Source: UBA2031 sp037189985
Lineage (GTDB): Bacteria; Pseudomonadota; Gammaproteobacteria; Pseudomonadales; Moraxellaceae
Length of the DNA stretch: 64,000 bases
Direction: 5' to 3'
NCBI GenBank assembly: GCA_037189985.1
Contig: JBBCJX010000012.1
Span: 68,709-132,708 of the forward strand
The notes under the pieces are model-generated. The model worked only from the letters and a program-made list of their open reading frames with translations, was not told the origin of the DNA and searched no databases. The position numbers and the translations under genes were made by a program. Positions 20,043-28,045 of this stretch are shown in pieces; position 1 is the first letter of the stretch; every line of letters begins with the position of its first letter.

Positions 20043-20074
20043 GCCCCGTTCTTACGGGCGGGGCTTCGTTTTTT
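20043..20074 (+). terminator. Likely rlmJ terminator
   Basis: GCCCCG (20043-20048) pairs with CGGGGC (20059-20064), followed by TTCGTTTTTT. It starts 6 bases after the rlmJ stop and overlaps the 3' end of cysQ on the other strand. Confidence 0.6.
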
Positions 20075-20894
20075 CAGCGGCCTGCCAGGCAGGCAGCCAC
20101 GCCGCCAGCTCGCTGCCCACCACCAGGAAACTGTCGTTGCGCAGGGTGTTGCGCTGGTTGTAGCGGAAGGGCCGCCCCTGCGCGTCCACCAGCGCACCAC
20201 CGGCTTCCTCCACAACGACCTGCCCGGCCGCCGTGTCCCACTCCATGGTATGGCCGAAACGCGGATAGGCATCCGCGCCGCCTTCGGCCACGCGACAGAT
20301 CTTGAACGCGGAGCCGGCATGGGTGATGGCCACCAGCCCGAGCGTTTGCTGCACCTGATCACAAAATGCCTCGTCACGCGCGCCCCGGTGACGACGGCTG
20401 GCCACGATGCGAAAGTAGTGCGCCGGAAAATCCGCCACCCGCAGGCGCTGCCGGTTTTCCTGCTGTTGGCGAAACGCCCCCAGACCCCGCGCCGCCGCAT
20501 AGGCCACGCCGCTCACCGGTGAATACACCACACCCAGCACCGCTTCATGCCCATCGATCAGTGCAATGTTGACGCTGAATTCATCATTGCGGGCGATGAA
20601 TTCCTTGGTGCCATCCAGCGGGTCCACCAGCCAGCAACGCGGCCACGGCGCCCGCACGGCGTAGGGGATTTCCTCGCATTCTTCGGAAATGATCGGGATG
20701 TCCGGCGTCAGCGCCTGCAAGCCGGCGACGATGACGCGGTTGGCGGCGAGGTCCGCTGCCGTGAGCGGAGAATCGTCTTCCTTGTGCTGCACCTGCCAGC
20801 GCGATTCATCCCGGTAGATGGCCAGGATTTCACGGCCTGCCGCCTCGGCGATGGCCACGACCTGCGGCAACCATGCGGTGAATTCAGTCGTCAT
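20052..20894 (-). CDS. cysQ: 3'(2'),5'-bisphosphate nucleotidase
   Basis: 280 residues of the inositol monophosphatase-like family. Metal sites: EECEE (about 70), DPLDGTKEF and WDTAAGQVVVEEAGG. These are the CysQ signatures. It hydrolyses the toxic by-product PAP to AMP during sulphate assimilation. The start overlaps the nudE stop by 11 bases, so the two are one operon, as is common for these genes in gammaproteobacteria. Confidence 0.92.
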   Translation of the reverse strand: MTTEFTAWLPQVVAIAEAAGREILAIYRDESRWQVQHKEDDSPLTAADLAANRVIVAGLQALTPDIPIISEECEEIPYAVRAPWPRCWLVDPLDGTKEFIARNDEFSVNIALIDGHEAVLGVVYSPVSGVAYAAARGLGAFRQQQENRQRLRVADFPAHYFRIVASRRHRGARDEAFCDQVQQTLGLVAITHAGSAFKICRVAEGGADAYPRFGHTMEWDTAAGQVVVEEAGGALVDAQGRPFRYNQRNTLRNDSFLVVGSELAAWLPAWQAAEKTKPRP

Positions 20895-21462
20895 CCGGCG
20901 GCTCCTGCCCTTTCCGCGCGCGAGCGCGAAGCATGTCCCGCACCAGGTACAGGGCCGCCATCGAACGCGCCTCGCTCAGCTCCTCGCTCCAGACCCACTC
21001 CTCCAACCGGGAAAGCGGCATGGGCATGACTTCGATGGGCTCCGGCTCGTCGCCCTCAAGCCGGGAGGGATAAAGATCCTCGGCCAGCACCACCGTCAGT
21101 TGCGACGACATGTAGCTCGGCGACAGCGTGAGTGATTTCAGCGGTGTGAGGAGGCGCGCGCCATGGCCGGTTTCTTCCTGCAATTCGCGATTGGCGCCCT
21201 GTTCCAGCGTTTCATCGGGCTCCAGCGCGCCCTTGGGCAGGCCCAGCGTGTAGTTCTCCACGCCCGCGCCGTATTCGCGGATCATGAGTACGGTGTCGTC
21301 ATCCCGCATCGGCACGATCATGACCGCGCCCACGGAGCCCGCGCGCAGGCGCTCATAGGTACGCTCGACGCCGTTGCTGAAACGGAGTTGCAATTCTTCC
21401 ACGGTGAAGAAGCGGCTCCGCGCCACCACGGCTCTGTTCAGAATTTCCGGCAGCTTTGCCAT
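20884..21462 (-). CDS. nudE: ADP-compounds hydrolase (Nudix)
   Basis: 192 residues from the ATG at 21462 (MAKLPEILN); an upstream in-frame start would add 28 unlikely residues that overlap yrfG. The Nudix box is complete: GALEPDETLEQGANRELQEE followed by TG. It hydrolyses ADP-ribose, NADH and Ap3A-type compounds. It is divergent from yrfG with 34 bases between, and upstream of cysQ. The same nudE-yrfG-hslR neighbourhood is known from E. coli. Confidence 0.92.
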   Translation of the reverse strand: MAKLPEILNRAVVARSRFFTVEELQLRFSNGVERTYERLRAGSVGAVMIVPMRDDDTVLMIREYGAGVENYTLGLPKGALEPDETLEQGANRELQEETGHGARLLTPLKSLTLSPSYMSSQLTVVLAEDLYPSRLEGDEPEPIEVMPMPLSRLEEWVWSEELSEARSMAALYLVRDMLRARARKGQEPPDDD

Positions 21463-21496
21463 ACTCGTGACCCGCCTCTTGTCTACCGCCGACCAC

Positions 21497-22171
21497 ATGA
21501 CCGCCCTGATCGACTGGCAACGTATCGACACCGTTCTTCTGGACATGGATGGTACGCTGCTGGACCTCTATTTCGACAACCATTTCTGGCTGCAGCACCT
21601 GCCCGATGCCTACGCGCGCGCACGCGGCCTGCCCGGCGACGAGGCGCGCGAGCATCTCGTCACCCGCTTCGGCCAGGAACAGGGCCTGCTCAACTGGTAC
21701 TGCGTGGATTTCTGGACGCAGGAACTGGGGCTGGACATCGCCGGGCTCAAGGCGGACATCGCCCACCTGATACAGCCACGCCCCGGTGCGCTGGAATTCC
21801 TGCAGGCCATCAATGGCAGCGGCCGCCGTGCATGGCTGGTCACCAATGCCCATCATCACAGTCTCACGCTGAAACTGGCACGCACTCCGCTTTCGCAATA
21901 CTGCGAACGCATCATTTGCTCGCATGACTATCGCGAGCCCAAGGAGTCTGCCGCCTTCTGGCCGGCATTACAGGCCCGCGAACCCTTTGATCCGCAACGC
22001 GCGCTGTTTGTGGATGACAGTGAGTCTGTCCTGCATGCCGCGCAGGCTTTTGGCATAGGACAGTTGCTGACCATAGGACAGCCTGACAGCAGGCAGCCCG
22101 CACGTAGCGGGCTGCGCTTTCCTGTCCTTCATCATTTCAGTGACATCCTGCCGATTCCGGCCAGGACCTGA
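21497..22171 (+). CDS. yrfG: GMP/IMP nucleotidase, HAD family
   Basis: 224 residues from the ATG at 21497. HAD motif I is DMDGTLLDL (the two catalytic Asp), motif II is LVTNAHHHS, motif III the Lys in YREPKES and motif IV FVDDSESVL. Length and neighbourhood match E. coli YrfG, which dephosphorylates purine nucleoside monophosphates. hslR follows 6 bases later, so the two are co-transcribed. Confidence 0.9.
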   Translation: MTALIDWQRIDTVLLDMDGTLLDLYFDNHFWLQHLPDAYARARGLPGDEAREHLVTRFGQEQGLLNWYCVDFWTQELGLDIAGLKADIAHLIQPRPGALEFLQAINGSGRRAWLVTNAHHHSLTLKLARTPLSQYCERIICSHDYREPKESAAFWPALQAREPFDPQRALFVDDSESVLHAAQAFGIGQLLTIGQPDSRQPARSGLRFPVLHHFSDILPIPART

Positions 22172-22177
22172 AACAGC

Positions 22178-22564
22178 ATGAATAACGACGACGGGATACG
22201 CATCGACAAATGGCTGTGGGCCGCGCGCTTTTTCAAGACACGCTCACAAGCCAAGGAAGCCATCGAGGGTGGCAAGGTTCATTGCGAAGGGCAGCGCGTA
22301 AAAGTCAGCAAGGAAATCCGCCCTGGCATGACCTTCACCATACGGCAGGGTTTTGACGAAAAAACCGTCGTCGTGAAAGCGCTGTCAGATGTACGCGGGC
22401 CGGCACCGGTCGCCCAGACCTTCTACGAAGAAACCGCCGACAGCATTGCCGCCAGAGAGCAGCACCAGTTGGATCGCAAGGCGCAAAATCTGGCGCACCC
22501 GGACCATAGGCCCAACAAGAAGGAAAGGCGCCAGATTCACAAGTTCAAGGACGGCTGGCAATGA
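22178..22564 (+). CDS. hslR: Ribosome-associated heat shock protein Hsp15
   Basis: 128 residues. An S4 RNA-binding domain fills the first 60 residues (IRIDKWLWAARFFKTRSQA, AIEGGKVHCEGQRVK). The basic C-terminal tail ends NKKERRQIHKFKDGW, as in Hsp15. It binds free 50S subunits carrying nascent chains and helps recycle them after heat shock. Its partner hslO is not next to it. Convergent with the FAH-family gene, 6 bases apart. Confidence 0.92.
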   Translation: MNNDDGIRIDKWLWAARFFKTRSQAKEAIEGGKVHCEGQRVKVSKEIRPGMTFTIRQGFDEKTVVVKALSDVRGPAPVAQTFYEETADSIAAREQHQLDRKAQNLAHPDHRPNKKERRQIHKFKDGWQ

Positions 22565-22570
22565 TTGCCG

Positions 22571-23230
22571 TCACAGCACGCGTGACTCGATGTGCAATGA
22601 CGCCATTTCCAATGCAAGCACATCACCCTGCTGCAAGGCGGCCACACCTTCCGGCGTGCCTGTCATGACCACATCCCCGGGCATCAGCGTGAAGATGCTG
22701 CTGACATGCTCAAGCAATGCCAGCACAGGAGTGATCATGTCGGCACTGTTTCCCTGCTGACGCAGATGACCGTTCACCGCCAGTGAGAACCGCACTGACG
22801 TGAAGTCACCAAAACCCTCGGGGCCGATAAAAGGGGAAAGCGGTGCTGCTCCGTCGAAAGCCTTGGCGACCTCCCAAGGGTAGCCTTTCTTCTTCAAATC
22901 GTTCTGCAAGTCACGCAGGGTAAGATCAAGACCCAGTCCGACGCCGGCAATCGCCTTCAGGCAATCATCGCTTGAAGCATTACGGAGTTCACGGCCGATC
23001 AGGATGCAGATTTCCGTTTCATGATGGCACTCGCCGCGACCGACAGGGATCGGAAAGCCATCCTGTAATGGCACAAAGGCTGCCGCAGGCTTCATGAAAA
23101 GAATGGGGGCATCCGGCACGGCATTGCCCAGCTCACGGGCATGCGCAGCATAATTCCGCCCCACGCACACCGCCTTGCCGACAGGGAGTGTGCAAGGTGA
23201 ACCATCCAGAAACCGGTGCTCGTATTTCAT
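22571..23230 (-). CDS. Fumarylacetoacetate hydrolase family protein (YcgM type)
   Basis: 219 residues from the ATG at 23230 (MKYEHRFLDG). The FAH fold is seen in VCVGRNYAAHARELGN, metal ligands in HHETEICILIG and GVGLGLDLTLRDLQ, and in the closing VMTGTPEGVAALQQGD. Length equals that of E. coli YcgM. Members hydrolyse or decarboxylate acylpyruvates and oxaloacetate. It lies 31 bases behind an HCCA isomerase-like gene, which suggests work on aromatic or keto-acid breakdown products, but no ring-cleavage gene is nearby. Confidence 0.85.
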   Translation of the reverse strand: MKYEHRFLDGSPCTLPVGKAVCVGRNYAAHARELGNAVPDAPILFMKPAAAFVPLQDGFPIPVGRGECHHETEICILIGRELRNASSDDCLKAIAGVGLGLDLTLRDLQNDLKKKGYPWEVAKAFDGAAPLSPFIGPEGFGDFTSVRFSLAVNGHLRQQGNSADMITPVLALLEHVSSIFTLMPGDVVMTGTPEGVAALQQGDVLALEMASLHIESRVL

Positions 23231-23261
23231 GTGCTGCCTTCCCGATGCTGTAGCCATACGC

Positions 23262-23825
23262 TCAGGCATTCTTCAGGGCGTGCTCCACCAGGAAGACACG
23301 GTCCTCGCCAAAATACATGTCATCGCCAATGAAAATCGTGGGGGCTCCGAAAGCGCCACGCTGCACGGCGCTGTCGGTATTGTCCTTGAGTTTTTCTTTC
23401 ACGGCCTCATCAGACGCTGCTGCCAGCAACTCCTGCGGAAGCAGCTCTGCCAGAACGGCTGTATCGGCAATGTCACGGCCCTGGCCCCAGTAGGCCTCGA
23501 ACAGCTTGAGCGCCAGCGGCTTCACATCCGCCGGTGACGCCGCAGCAAGTGCGCGCATGGCGATCAGGGAGTTGGTCGGAAAAACGGAGGGAAAGGTGAA
23601 GGGTGTGTCGTAATAGGCACAAAGACGCTTGAGGTCACGGGCCATGTACTGGCCCTTGGCCGGCACGGTCAGTGGCGGTTTGTTGCCGGTCGCCTTGAAA
23701 ACGCCCCCCAGGAAAAAAGGACGCCACTCCGCTTCTGCCAGCACGGCGGAACGGGCTACCTGTACGGCAGCTATATAACTGTAGGGGCTGACCACATCAA
23801 AAAAGAACTCGACCTTTTTGCTCAT
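23262..23825 (-). CDS. 2-hydroxychromene-2-carboxylate isomerase-like protein (DsbA fold)
   Basis: 187 residues from the ATG at 23825. The N-terminus FFFDVVSPYSYIAA carries the serine that replaces the thioredoxin CxxC, typical of kappa-class GST-like HCCA isomerases. VFPTNSLIAMRAL, FEAYWGQGRDI, AVQRGAFGAPTIFIG (cis-Pro loop) and FGEDRVFLVE complete the family pattern. The reference enzyme is glutathione-dependent and acts in naphthalene degradation; substrates of most relatives are unknown. It follows a tiny membrane protein gene and precedes the FAH-family gene. Confidence 0.85.
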   Translation of the reverse strand: MSKKVEFFFDVVSPYSYIAAVQVARSAVLAEAEWRPFFLGGVFKATGNKPPLTVPAKGQYMARDLKRLCAYYDTPFTFPSVFPTNSLIAMRALAAASPADVKPLALKLFEAYWGQGRDIADTAVLAELLPQELLAAASDEAVKEKLKDNTDSAVQRGAFGAPTIFIGDDMYFGEDRVFLVEHALKNA

Positions 23826-23850
23826 GTGCTTCTTTCTCCGATTTTTCTTG

Positions 23851-23952
23851 TCATTCATCCGGATTTTCGGGCTTCTTCCTGCGCAACAGAATCACCAGCA
23901 CGATGGTGGCCACAAAGGCCACCAGAGGAAACCAGACAACACCTTGAGGCAT
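23851..23952 (-). CDS. Small single-helix membrane protein, 33 residues
   Basis: ATG at 23952, stop at 23851. The protein starts MPQGVVWFPLVAFVATIVLV, continues ILLRRKKPEN and ends PDE: one hydrophobic helix (about 5-23) followed by a basic cluster RRKK, which predicts an N-out, C-in protein. GGAG lies 8 bases before the start. It sits 80 bases behind the FAD dehydrogenase gene and 25 bases before the HCCA isomerase-like gene, on the same strand. Too short to assign; the ribosome site and clear topology argue that it is made. Confidence 0.55.
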   Translation of the reverse strand: MPQGVVWFPLVAFVATIVLVILLRRKKPENPDE

Positions 23953-24032
23953 GATGCTTCTCCGTTGCTTGCCCTGCCGTCACGGCAAGGGCTGGATGCC
24001 AACATCCCCGGCATGAACCGGAGCCTGCGGCA

Positions 24033-25430
24033 TCACAGGTCGATGAGTTTTCCGGGGTTCATCACGTTGTTGGGATCAAAGACCTGCTTCACGGCCTTCA
24101 TGTAGGCAATTTCGGCAGGCGAGCGTGTGTACTGTACATAGGGCTTCTTGGTCATGCCCACGCCATGCTCGGCGGAGACGGAACCGTTGTATTTCTGCAC
24201 CGTCTCGAACACCTGAGTATTGACTGTCTTGCACTTGGCGAAGAAGTCTTCCTTCGCCATGTCATCAGGCTTGAGGATGTTGAGGTGCAGGTTGCCGTCA
24301 CCAATATGACCGAACCAGACCACGCGGAAATCCGGGTACTGCGCTGTCACGATGGCATCAATGTCGGCAATGAAGTCCGGCACGCGCTGGATGATGACAG
24401 AGATATCGTTCTTGTAAGGCGTGTAGCGGGCGATGGTTTCAGAAATGTCCTCGCGCAGGCGCCAGAGATTCTTGGCCTGGGTTTCGTTCTGGCTCATCAC
24501 GCCATCCACTACCCAACCCTGCTCCACGCAATATTCGAACAGGCCCATGGCTTCATCCGCCATGGCCTCGGACAGGGCCTCGAACTCAAGCAGCGCATAG
24601 AACGGCGTTGCCGTTTCAAAGGGGCGCGGAATGCCCTGATGTTCGGTGACGATCTGCGTTGAGAGCTCGGAGAAAAATTCAAATGCGGTGAGATCAAGCT
24701 TCTTCTGGAAAGTCGCCAGCACATGCATGACGGAATCGAAATCCGGCGTGCCCATGACCAGCACGCGCAGGTCGCGGGGCTTGCGCTCCAGCTTCATGGT
24801 GGCCTCCACCACGAAGCCCAGCGTGCCTTCGGCACCGATGAAGAGATGACGGAAGTCGTAGCCCGTGGCGTTCTTGATCATGTCCTTGTTGAGCTCAAGG
24901 ATGTCGCCCTTGCCGGTGACCACTTTCAGGCCCAGCACCCAGTTACGTGTCATGCCGTACTTGATGACCTTGATACCGCCGGCATTGGTACCGATATTGC
25001 CGCCGATCTGCGAAGAGCCGGCACTGGCGAAGTCCACGGGGTAATACAGTTCTTTTTCTTCCGCGAACTGCTGCAACTGCTCGGTGACCACGCCGGCCTG
25101 TATGCGCACCATGCGGTCTTCCGGCACGAACTCCAGGATTTTGTTCATGTAGTCAAAACTGACAACGATCTCGCCGCTGGCCGCCACTGCACCGGCCGAC
25201 AGCCCGGTACGTCCACCGGAAGGCACAAGGGCAAGCTGCTTTTCGTTGGCCAGCAGCACGATGTCGCGTACCTGCTCGATGCTGGAAGGGAAAACCACAG
25301 CAGCGGGCGCCGGTGTGTAGATTTTTGTCCAATCCAGACCCCAGGTTTTCAGGCTGTCGGCATCGGTCTTCAGGCGGTTTTCGCCCACGATGGCCGTCAG
25401 GCGGGAAAGTATTTCGGGGGCAAGGGACAT
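24033..25430 (-). CDS. FAD-linked D-2-hydroxyacid dehydrogenase, probably D-2-hydroxyglutarate dehydrogenase
   Basis: 465 residues. The FAD-binding half shows PSGGRTGLSAGAVA, GGNIGTNAGG and TLGFVVEATMKL. The C-terminal FAD-oxidase half shows HIGDGNLHLNI (metal-binding histidines) and SAEHGVGMTKKPYV. This is the GlcD/D-lactate/D2HGDH family. It is divergent from serA. The same pairing in Pseudomonas belongs to D2HGDH, which reoxidises the D-2-hydroxyglutarate that SerA makes while reducing 2-oxoglutarate, driving serine synthesis. Context makes this the best call; D-lactate or glycolate dehydrogenase is the alternative. Confidence 0.82.
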   Translation of the reverse strand: MSLAPEILSRLTAIVGENRLKTDADSLKTWGLDWTKIYTPAPAAVVFPSSIEQVRDIVLLANEKQLALVPSGGRTGLSAGAVAASGEIVVSFDYMNKILEFVPEDRMVRIQAGVVTEQLQQFAEEKELYYPVDFASAGSSQIGGNIGTNAGGIKVIKYGMTRNWVLGLKVVTGKGDILELNKDMIKNATGYDFRHLFIGAEGTLGFVVEATMKLERKPRDLRVLVMGTPDFDSVMHVLATFQKKLDLTAFEFFSELSTQIVTEHQGIPRPFETATPFYALLEFEALSEAMADEAMGLFEYCVEQGWVVDGVMSQNETQAKNLWRLREDISETIARYTPYKNDISVIIQRVPDFIADIDAIVTAQYPDFRVVWFGHIGDGNLHLNILKPDDMAKEDFFAKCKTVNTQVFETVQKYNGSVSAEHGVGMTKKPYVQYTRSPAEIAYMKAVKQVFDPNNVMNPGKLIDL

Positions 25431-25609
25431 GCGGGAACTCCAGCGTCAGCGCTCCCCTCCGGGGAGGACAAAAGGCCAGCAGTGCGGAACCTCCGGGTCA
25501 AAAAGGAGGGGCCCTGGCCGCTGGCTGGCAAGGGCTGGCATGGTAGCATACGCGCCTTGTTTTTCAGGCTGGCCGGGCCTTCGGCCGCCTTTGACCTCCG
25601 GGGTAGCTC

Positions 25610-26839
25610 ATGAGCCAGTTCTCTCTCGAAAAATCCAAGATCCGCTTTTTGCTGCTGGAAGGCGTGCACAAGAACGCCCTCGACGTGCTGAGCTCCAATG
25701 GCTACACCAATATCGAATACCTCCGGACAGCGCTGGAAGAAGATGCCCTGATCGAGAAGATCAAGGATGTGCATTTCCTGGGCATACGCTCCCGTACCCA
25801 GGTCACCGAAAAAGTCCTGGAAGCGGCCAACAAGCTGATCGCCGTGGGCTGCTTCTGCATCGGCACCAACCAGGTCCGTCTCAAGGCCGCCATGGAGAAG
25901 GGCATCCCCGTCTTCAACGCACCCTACTCCAACACCCGCTCCGTGGCGGAACTGGTGCTGGGCCAGCTCATCCTGCTGCTGCGCGGCATCCCGGAGAAGA
26001 ATTTCCTGGTTCACCGTGGCGGCTGGAGCAAGTCGGCCGAGGGCTCCTGGGAAACCCGTGGCAAGACGCTGGGCATCGTCGGCTATGGCTCCATCGGCTC
26101 GCAGCTCTCCGTGCTGGCCGAGTCCTTGGGCATGACCGTGATCTATTACGATGCCGTCACCAAGCTGCCGCTGGGCAATGCCCGTCAGGTCGGCACGCTG
26201 GATGAACTGCTGGCTACGGCGGATGTGGTCTCCCTGCACGTACCGGACGTGCCCTCGACCCGCAACATGATCCGCGCCGAACATTTTGCCCGCATGAAGA
26301 AAGGCGGCATCTTCATCAATGCCGCCCGTGGCACCTGCGTCGACATCGACGCCCTGGCCGAGGCCATCACCTCCAAGCACCTCAATGGCGCCGCCATCGA
26401 CGTGTTCCCGAAAGAGCCCAAGGCCAACGACGAGATTTTCGAGTCGCCCCTGCGCGGCCTGGACAACGTGATCCTGACTCCGCATATCGGCGGCTCCACG
26501 CTGGAGGCCCAAGCCAATATCGGGCTGGAAGTGGCCGAGAAATTCGCCCGCTATTCCGATGCCGGCACCACGCTGTCTGCCGTGAATTTCCCGGAAGTCG
26601 CAATCCCCCTGCAGACTGGCAAGCATCGCCTGCTGCATATCCACAACAACATTCCCGGCGTGCTCAGCAGCATCAACCGCGTCTTCGCCGAGAACAACAT
26701 CAACATCAGTGCTCAGAGCTTGATGACCAACGAAGCCATCGGCTATCTGGTAATGGACGTGGACAAGGAATACTCCGCGGTGGCCCTGGAAAAACTGCAA
26801 CAGGTGGATGGCACCATCAGGACCCGTGTCCTGTACTGA
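25610..26839 (+). CDS. serA: D-3-phosphoglycerate dehydrogenase
   Basis: 409 residues, the length of E. coli SerA. The substrate domain has FLGIRSRTQVTEKVL, the NAD domain GIVGYGSIGSQL, and catalysis uses Arg in NAARGTCVDID, the Glu in VFPKEPK and His in LTPHIGGSTLEAQ. An ACT domain forms the last 75 residues (LLHIHNNIPGVLSSINRVFA) and should give serine feedback. It opens serine synthesis from 3-phosphoglycerate. The start is ATG at 25610 with a weak ribosome site. Divergent from the FAD dehydrogenase across 179 bases. Confidence 0.95.
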   Translation: MSQFSLEKSKIRFLLLEGVHKNALDVLSSNGYTNIEYLRTALEEDALIEKIKDVHFLGIRSRTQVTEKVLEAANKLIAVGCFCIGTNQVRLKAAMEKGIPVFNAPYSNTRSVAELVLGQLILLLRGIPEKNFLVHRGGWSKSAEGSWETRGKTLGIVGYGSIGSQLSVLAESLGMTVIYYDAVTKLPLGNARQVGTLDELLATADVVSLHVPDVPSTRNMIRAEHFARMKKGGIFINAARGTCVDIDALAEAITSKHLNGAAIDVFPKEPKANDEIFESPLRGLDNVILTPHIGGSTLEAQANIGLEVAEKFARYSDAGTTLSAVNFPEVAIPLQTGKHRLLHIHNNIPGVLSSINRVFAENNINISAQSLMTNEAIGYLVMDVDKEYSAVALEKLQQVDGTIRTRVLY

Positions 26840-26860
26840 TAGCATCTTTTGCAGCCCCCC

Positions 26861-26887
26861 AAAAAGCCGGCAATTGCCGGCTTTTTT
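26861..26887 (+). terminator. serA intrinsic terminator
   Basis: AAAAAGCCGGCAATTGCCGG followed by CTTTTTT: a GC-rich stem with a T-run, 22 bases after the serA stop. Confidence 0.9.
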
Positions 26888-27019
26888 GTGCATGACACCC
26901 AGACAGGGAGCCATCAGGAGACTTTTTTGGTCCGGTGACCGGCGTTATTGTCGGAATCCGGCCTGCCCGTTCAACCATCAGGTAGCCATATCGGCTTCGC
27001 CCACCGCAGGAGAGTCCCC

Positions 27020-27469
27020 ATGCCTGGCACCATCCACCTCCACCGTGTCTTCAGCGCCCCGCCCGAACGGGTCTACCGTGCCTTCCTGGACCCGAGCGCC
27101 CTCGTCAAATGGCTACCCCCTCACGGCTTCACCGCTCAGATCCATCATCTGGACACCCGCCCCGGCGGCTCCCACCGGATGTCTTTCACCAACTTCTCCA
27201 CCGGCAGCAGTCACTCCTTCGGCGGGGAATACCTTGAACTGGTGCCCCACGAGCGGATTCGCTACACCGACCGCTTCGACGACCCGAACCTGCCGGGCAC
27301 CATGCAGGTGACGGTCACTCTGAAGGCAGTCACCTGCGGCACTGAAGTGAGCATCACGCAGGAAGGCGTGCCTGACGTGATTCCGCTCGAATCCTGCTAT
27401 CTGGGCTGGCAGGATTCGCTAGCCCTGCTGGCCAGCCTGGTCAACCCGGACATTCCGGACGGCGCCTGA
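27020..27469 (+). CDS. SRPBCC/AHSA1-family protein
   Basis: 149 residues from the ATG at 27020 behind AGGAGAG; an upstream in-frame ATG at 26948 would add 24 unlikely residues. It has the AHSA1 (START-like) pattern: VFSAPPERVYRAFLDPSALV, KWLPPHGF, GGSHRMSF, FGGEYLELVPHERI and a C-terminal CYLGWQDSLALLASLV. Such small proteins form a hydrophobic pocket; the ligand is unknown. It stands alone between the serA terminator and another small gene. Confidence 0.85.
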   Translation: MPGTIHLHRVFSAPPERVYRAFLDPSALVKWLPPHGFTAQIHHLDTRPGGSHRMSFTNFSTGSSHSFGGEYLELVPHERIRYTDRFDDPNLPGTMQVTVTLKAVTCGTEVSITQEGVPDVIPLESCYLGWQDSLALLASLVNPDIPDGA

Positions 27470-27635
27470 ACACTGCCTTGCTCCTGTGAAAGCTGTTACC
27501 ACAGGCTTTCATAGGATTCGGCACCCCAACACAGTCAGCGCATCGACGCGCAGGCCTGCATCACGTTACGCAATCCAGCAGACAAACCCGGGTGGCTTGG
27601 TTATCTTCCTCCCACGAAAAAAAACGGAGCCCGCC

Positions 27636-27947
27636 ATGCCCCTGGATGCCATCAAGTCAATGGGCGCCAAGATGTTCCTGAACAAGCAGCTTGGCGAGTT
27701 CGGCGAAGTCAGCGACATAGACATCGACCAGAAGACTCGAGTGGCTTCGCTGCTGGTAACGCTGAAGGGGGAACCCGAGCGGGTACGCCTGGATGTGGGC
27801 TACTGCCTGGAGAAGGATGCTTTCGTGCTGGAACATTTCCGCTGCGAGCGGGAATGGATAGAAAACGTGCTCAACCGCTTCGTGGCGGGCAAGCGCTTTG
27901 ACATCACCGGCAGCGTGGCACAGACCATCATGAAGTACGTGCTCTAG
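27636..27947 (+). CDS. Small conserved-looking protein of unknown function
   Basis: 103 residues from the ATG at 27636 behind ACGGAG. The upstream in-frame region to 27486 is Pro/Arg/Thr-rich and not likely translated. The protein is soluble, with a central beta-rich part (VASLLVTLKGEPERVRLDVG, YCLEKDAFVLEHFRCERE) and a closing helix. It may be a lipid-binding or DUF-type protein; I do not recognise it. Confidence 0.65.
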   Translation: MPLDAIKSMGAKMFLNKQLGEFGEVSDIDIDQKTRVASLLVTLKGEPERVRLDVGYCLEKDAFVLEHFRCEREWIENVLNRFVAGKRFDITGSVAQTIMKYVL

Positions 27948-28045
27948 CCAGCCCTGCCCGCTTTACACCGATCAAAACCCCTTCCAGACTTCAGGCTCCC
28001 GGTCGTCCTGCCGGGTCTGGACAATTACGGTATCCGGAGGCATCC

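Noticed and set aside
25397..26914. A 505-residue open frame on the minus strand opposite serA
   Set aside because: It is the antisense shadow of serA in GC-rich DNA; it is rich in Gly, His and Gln, has no ribosome site and no family motif.
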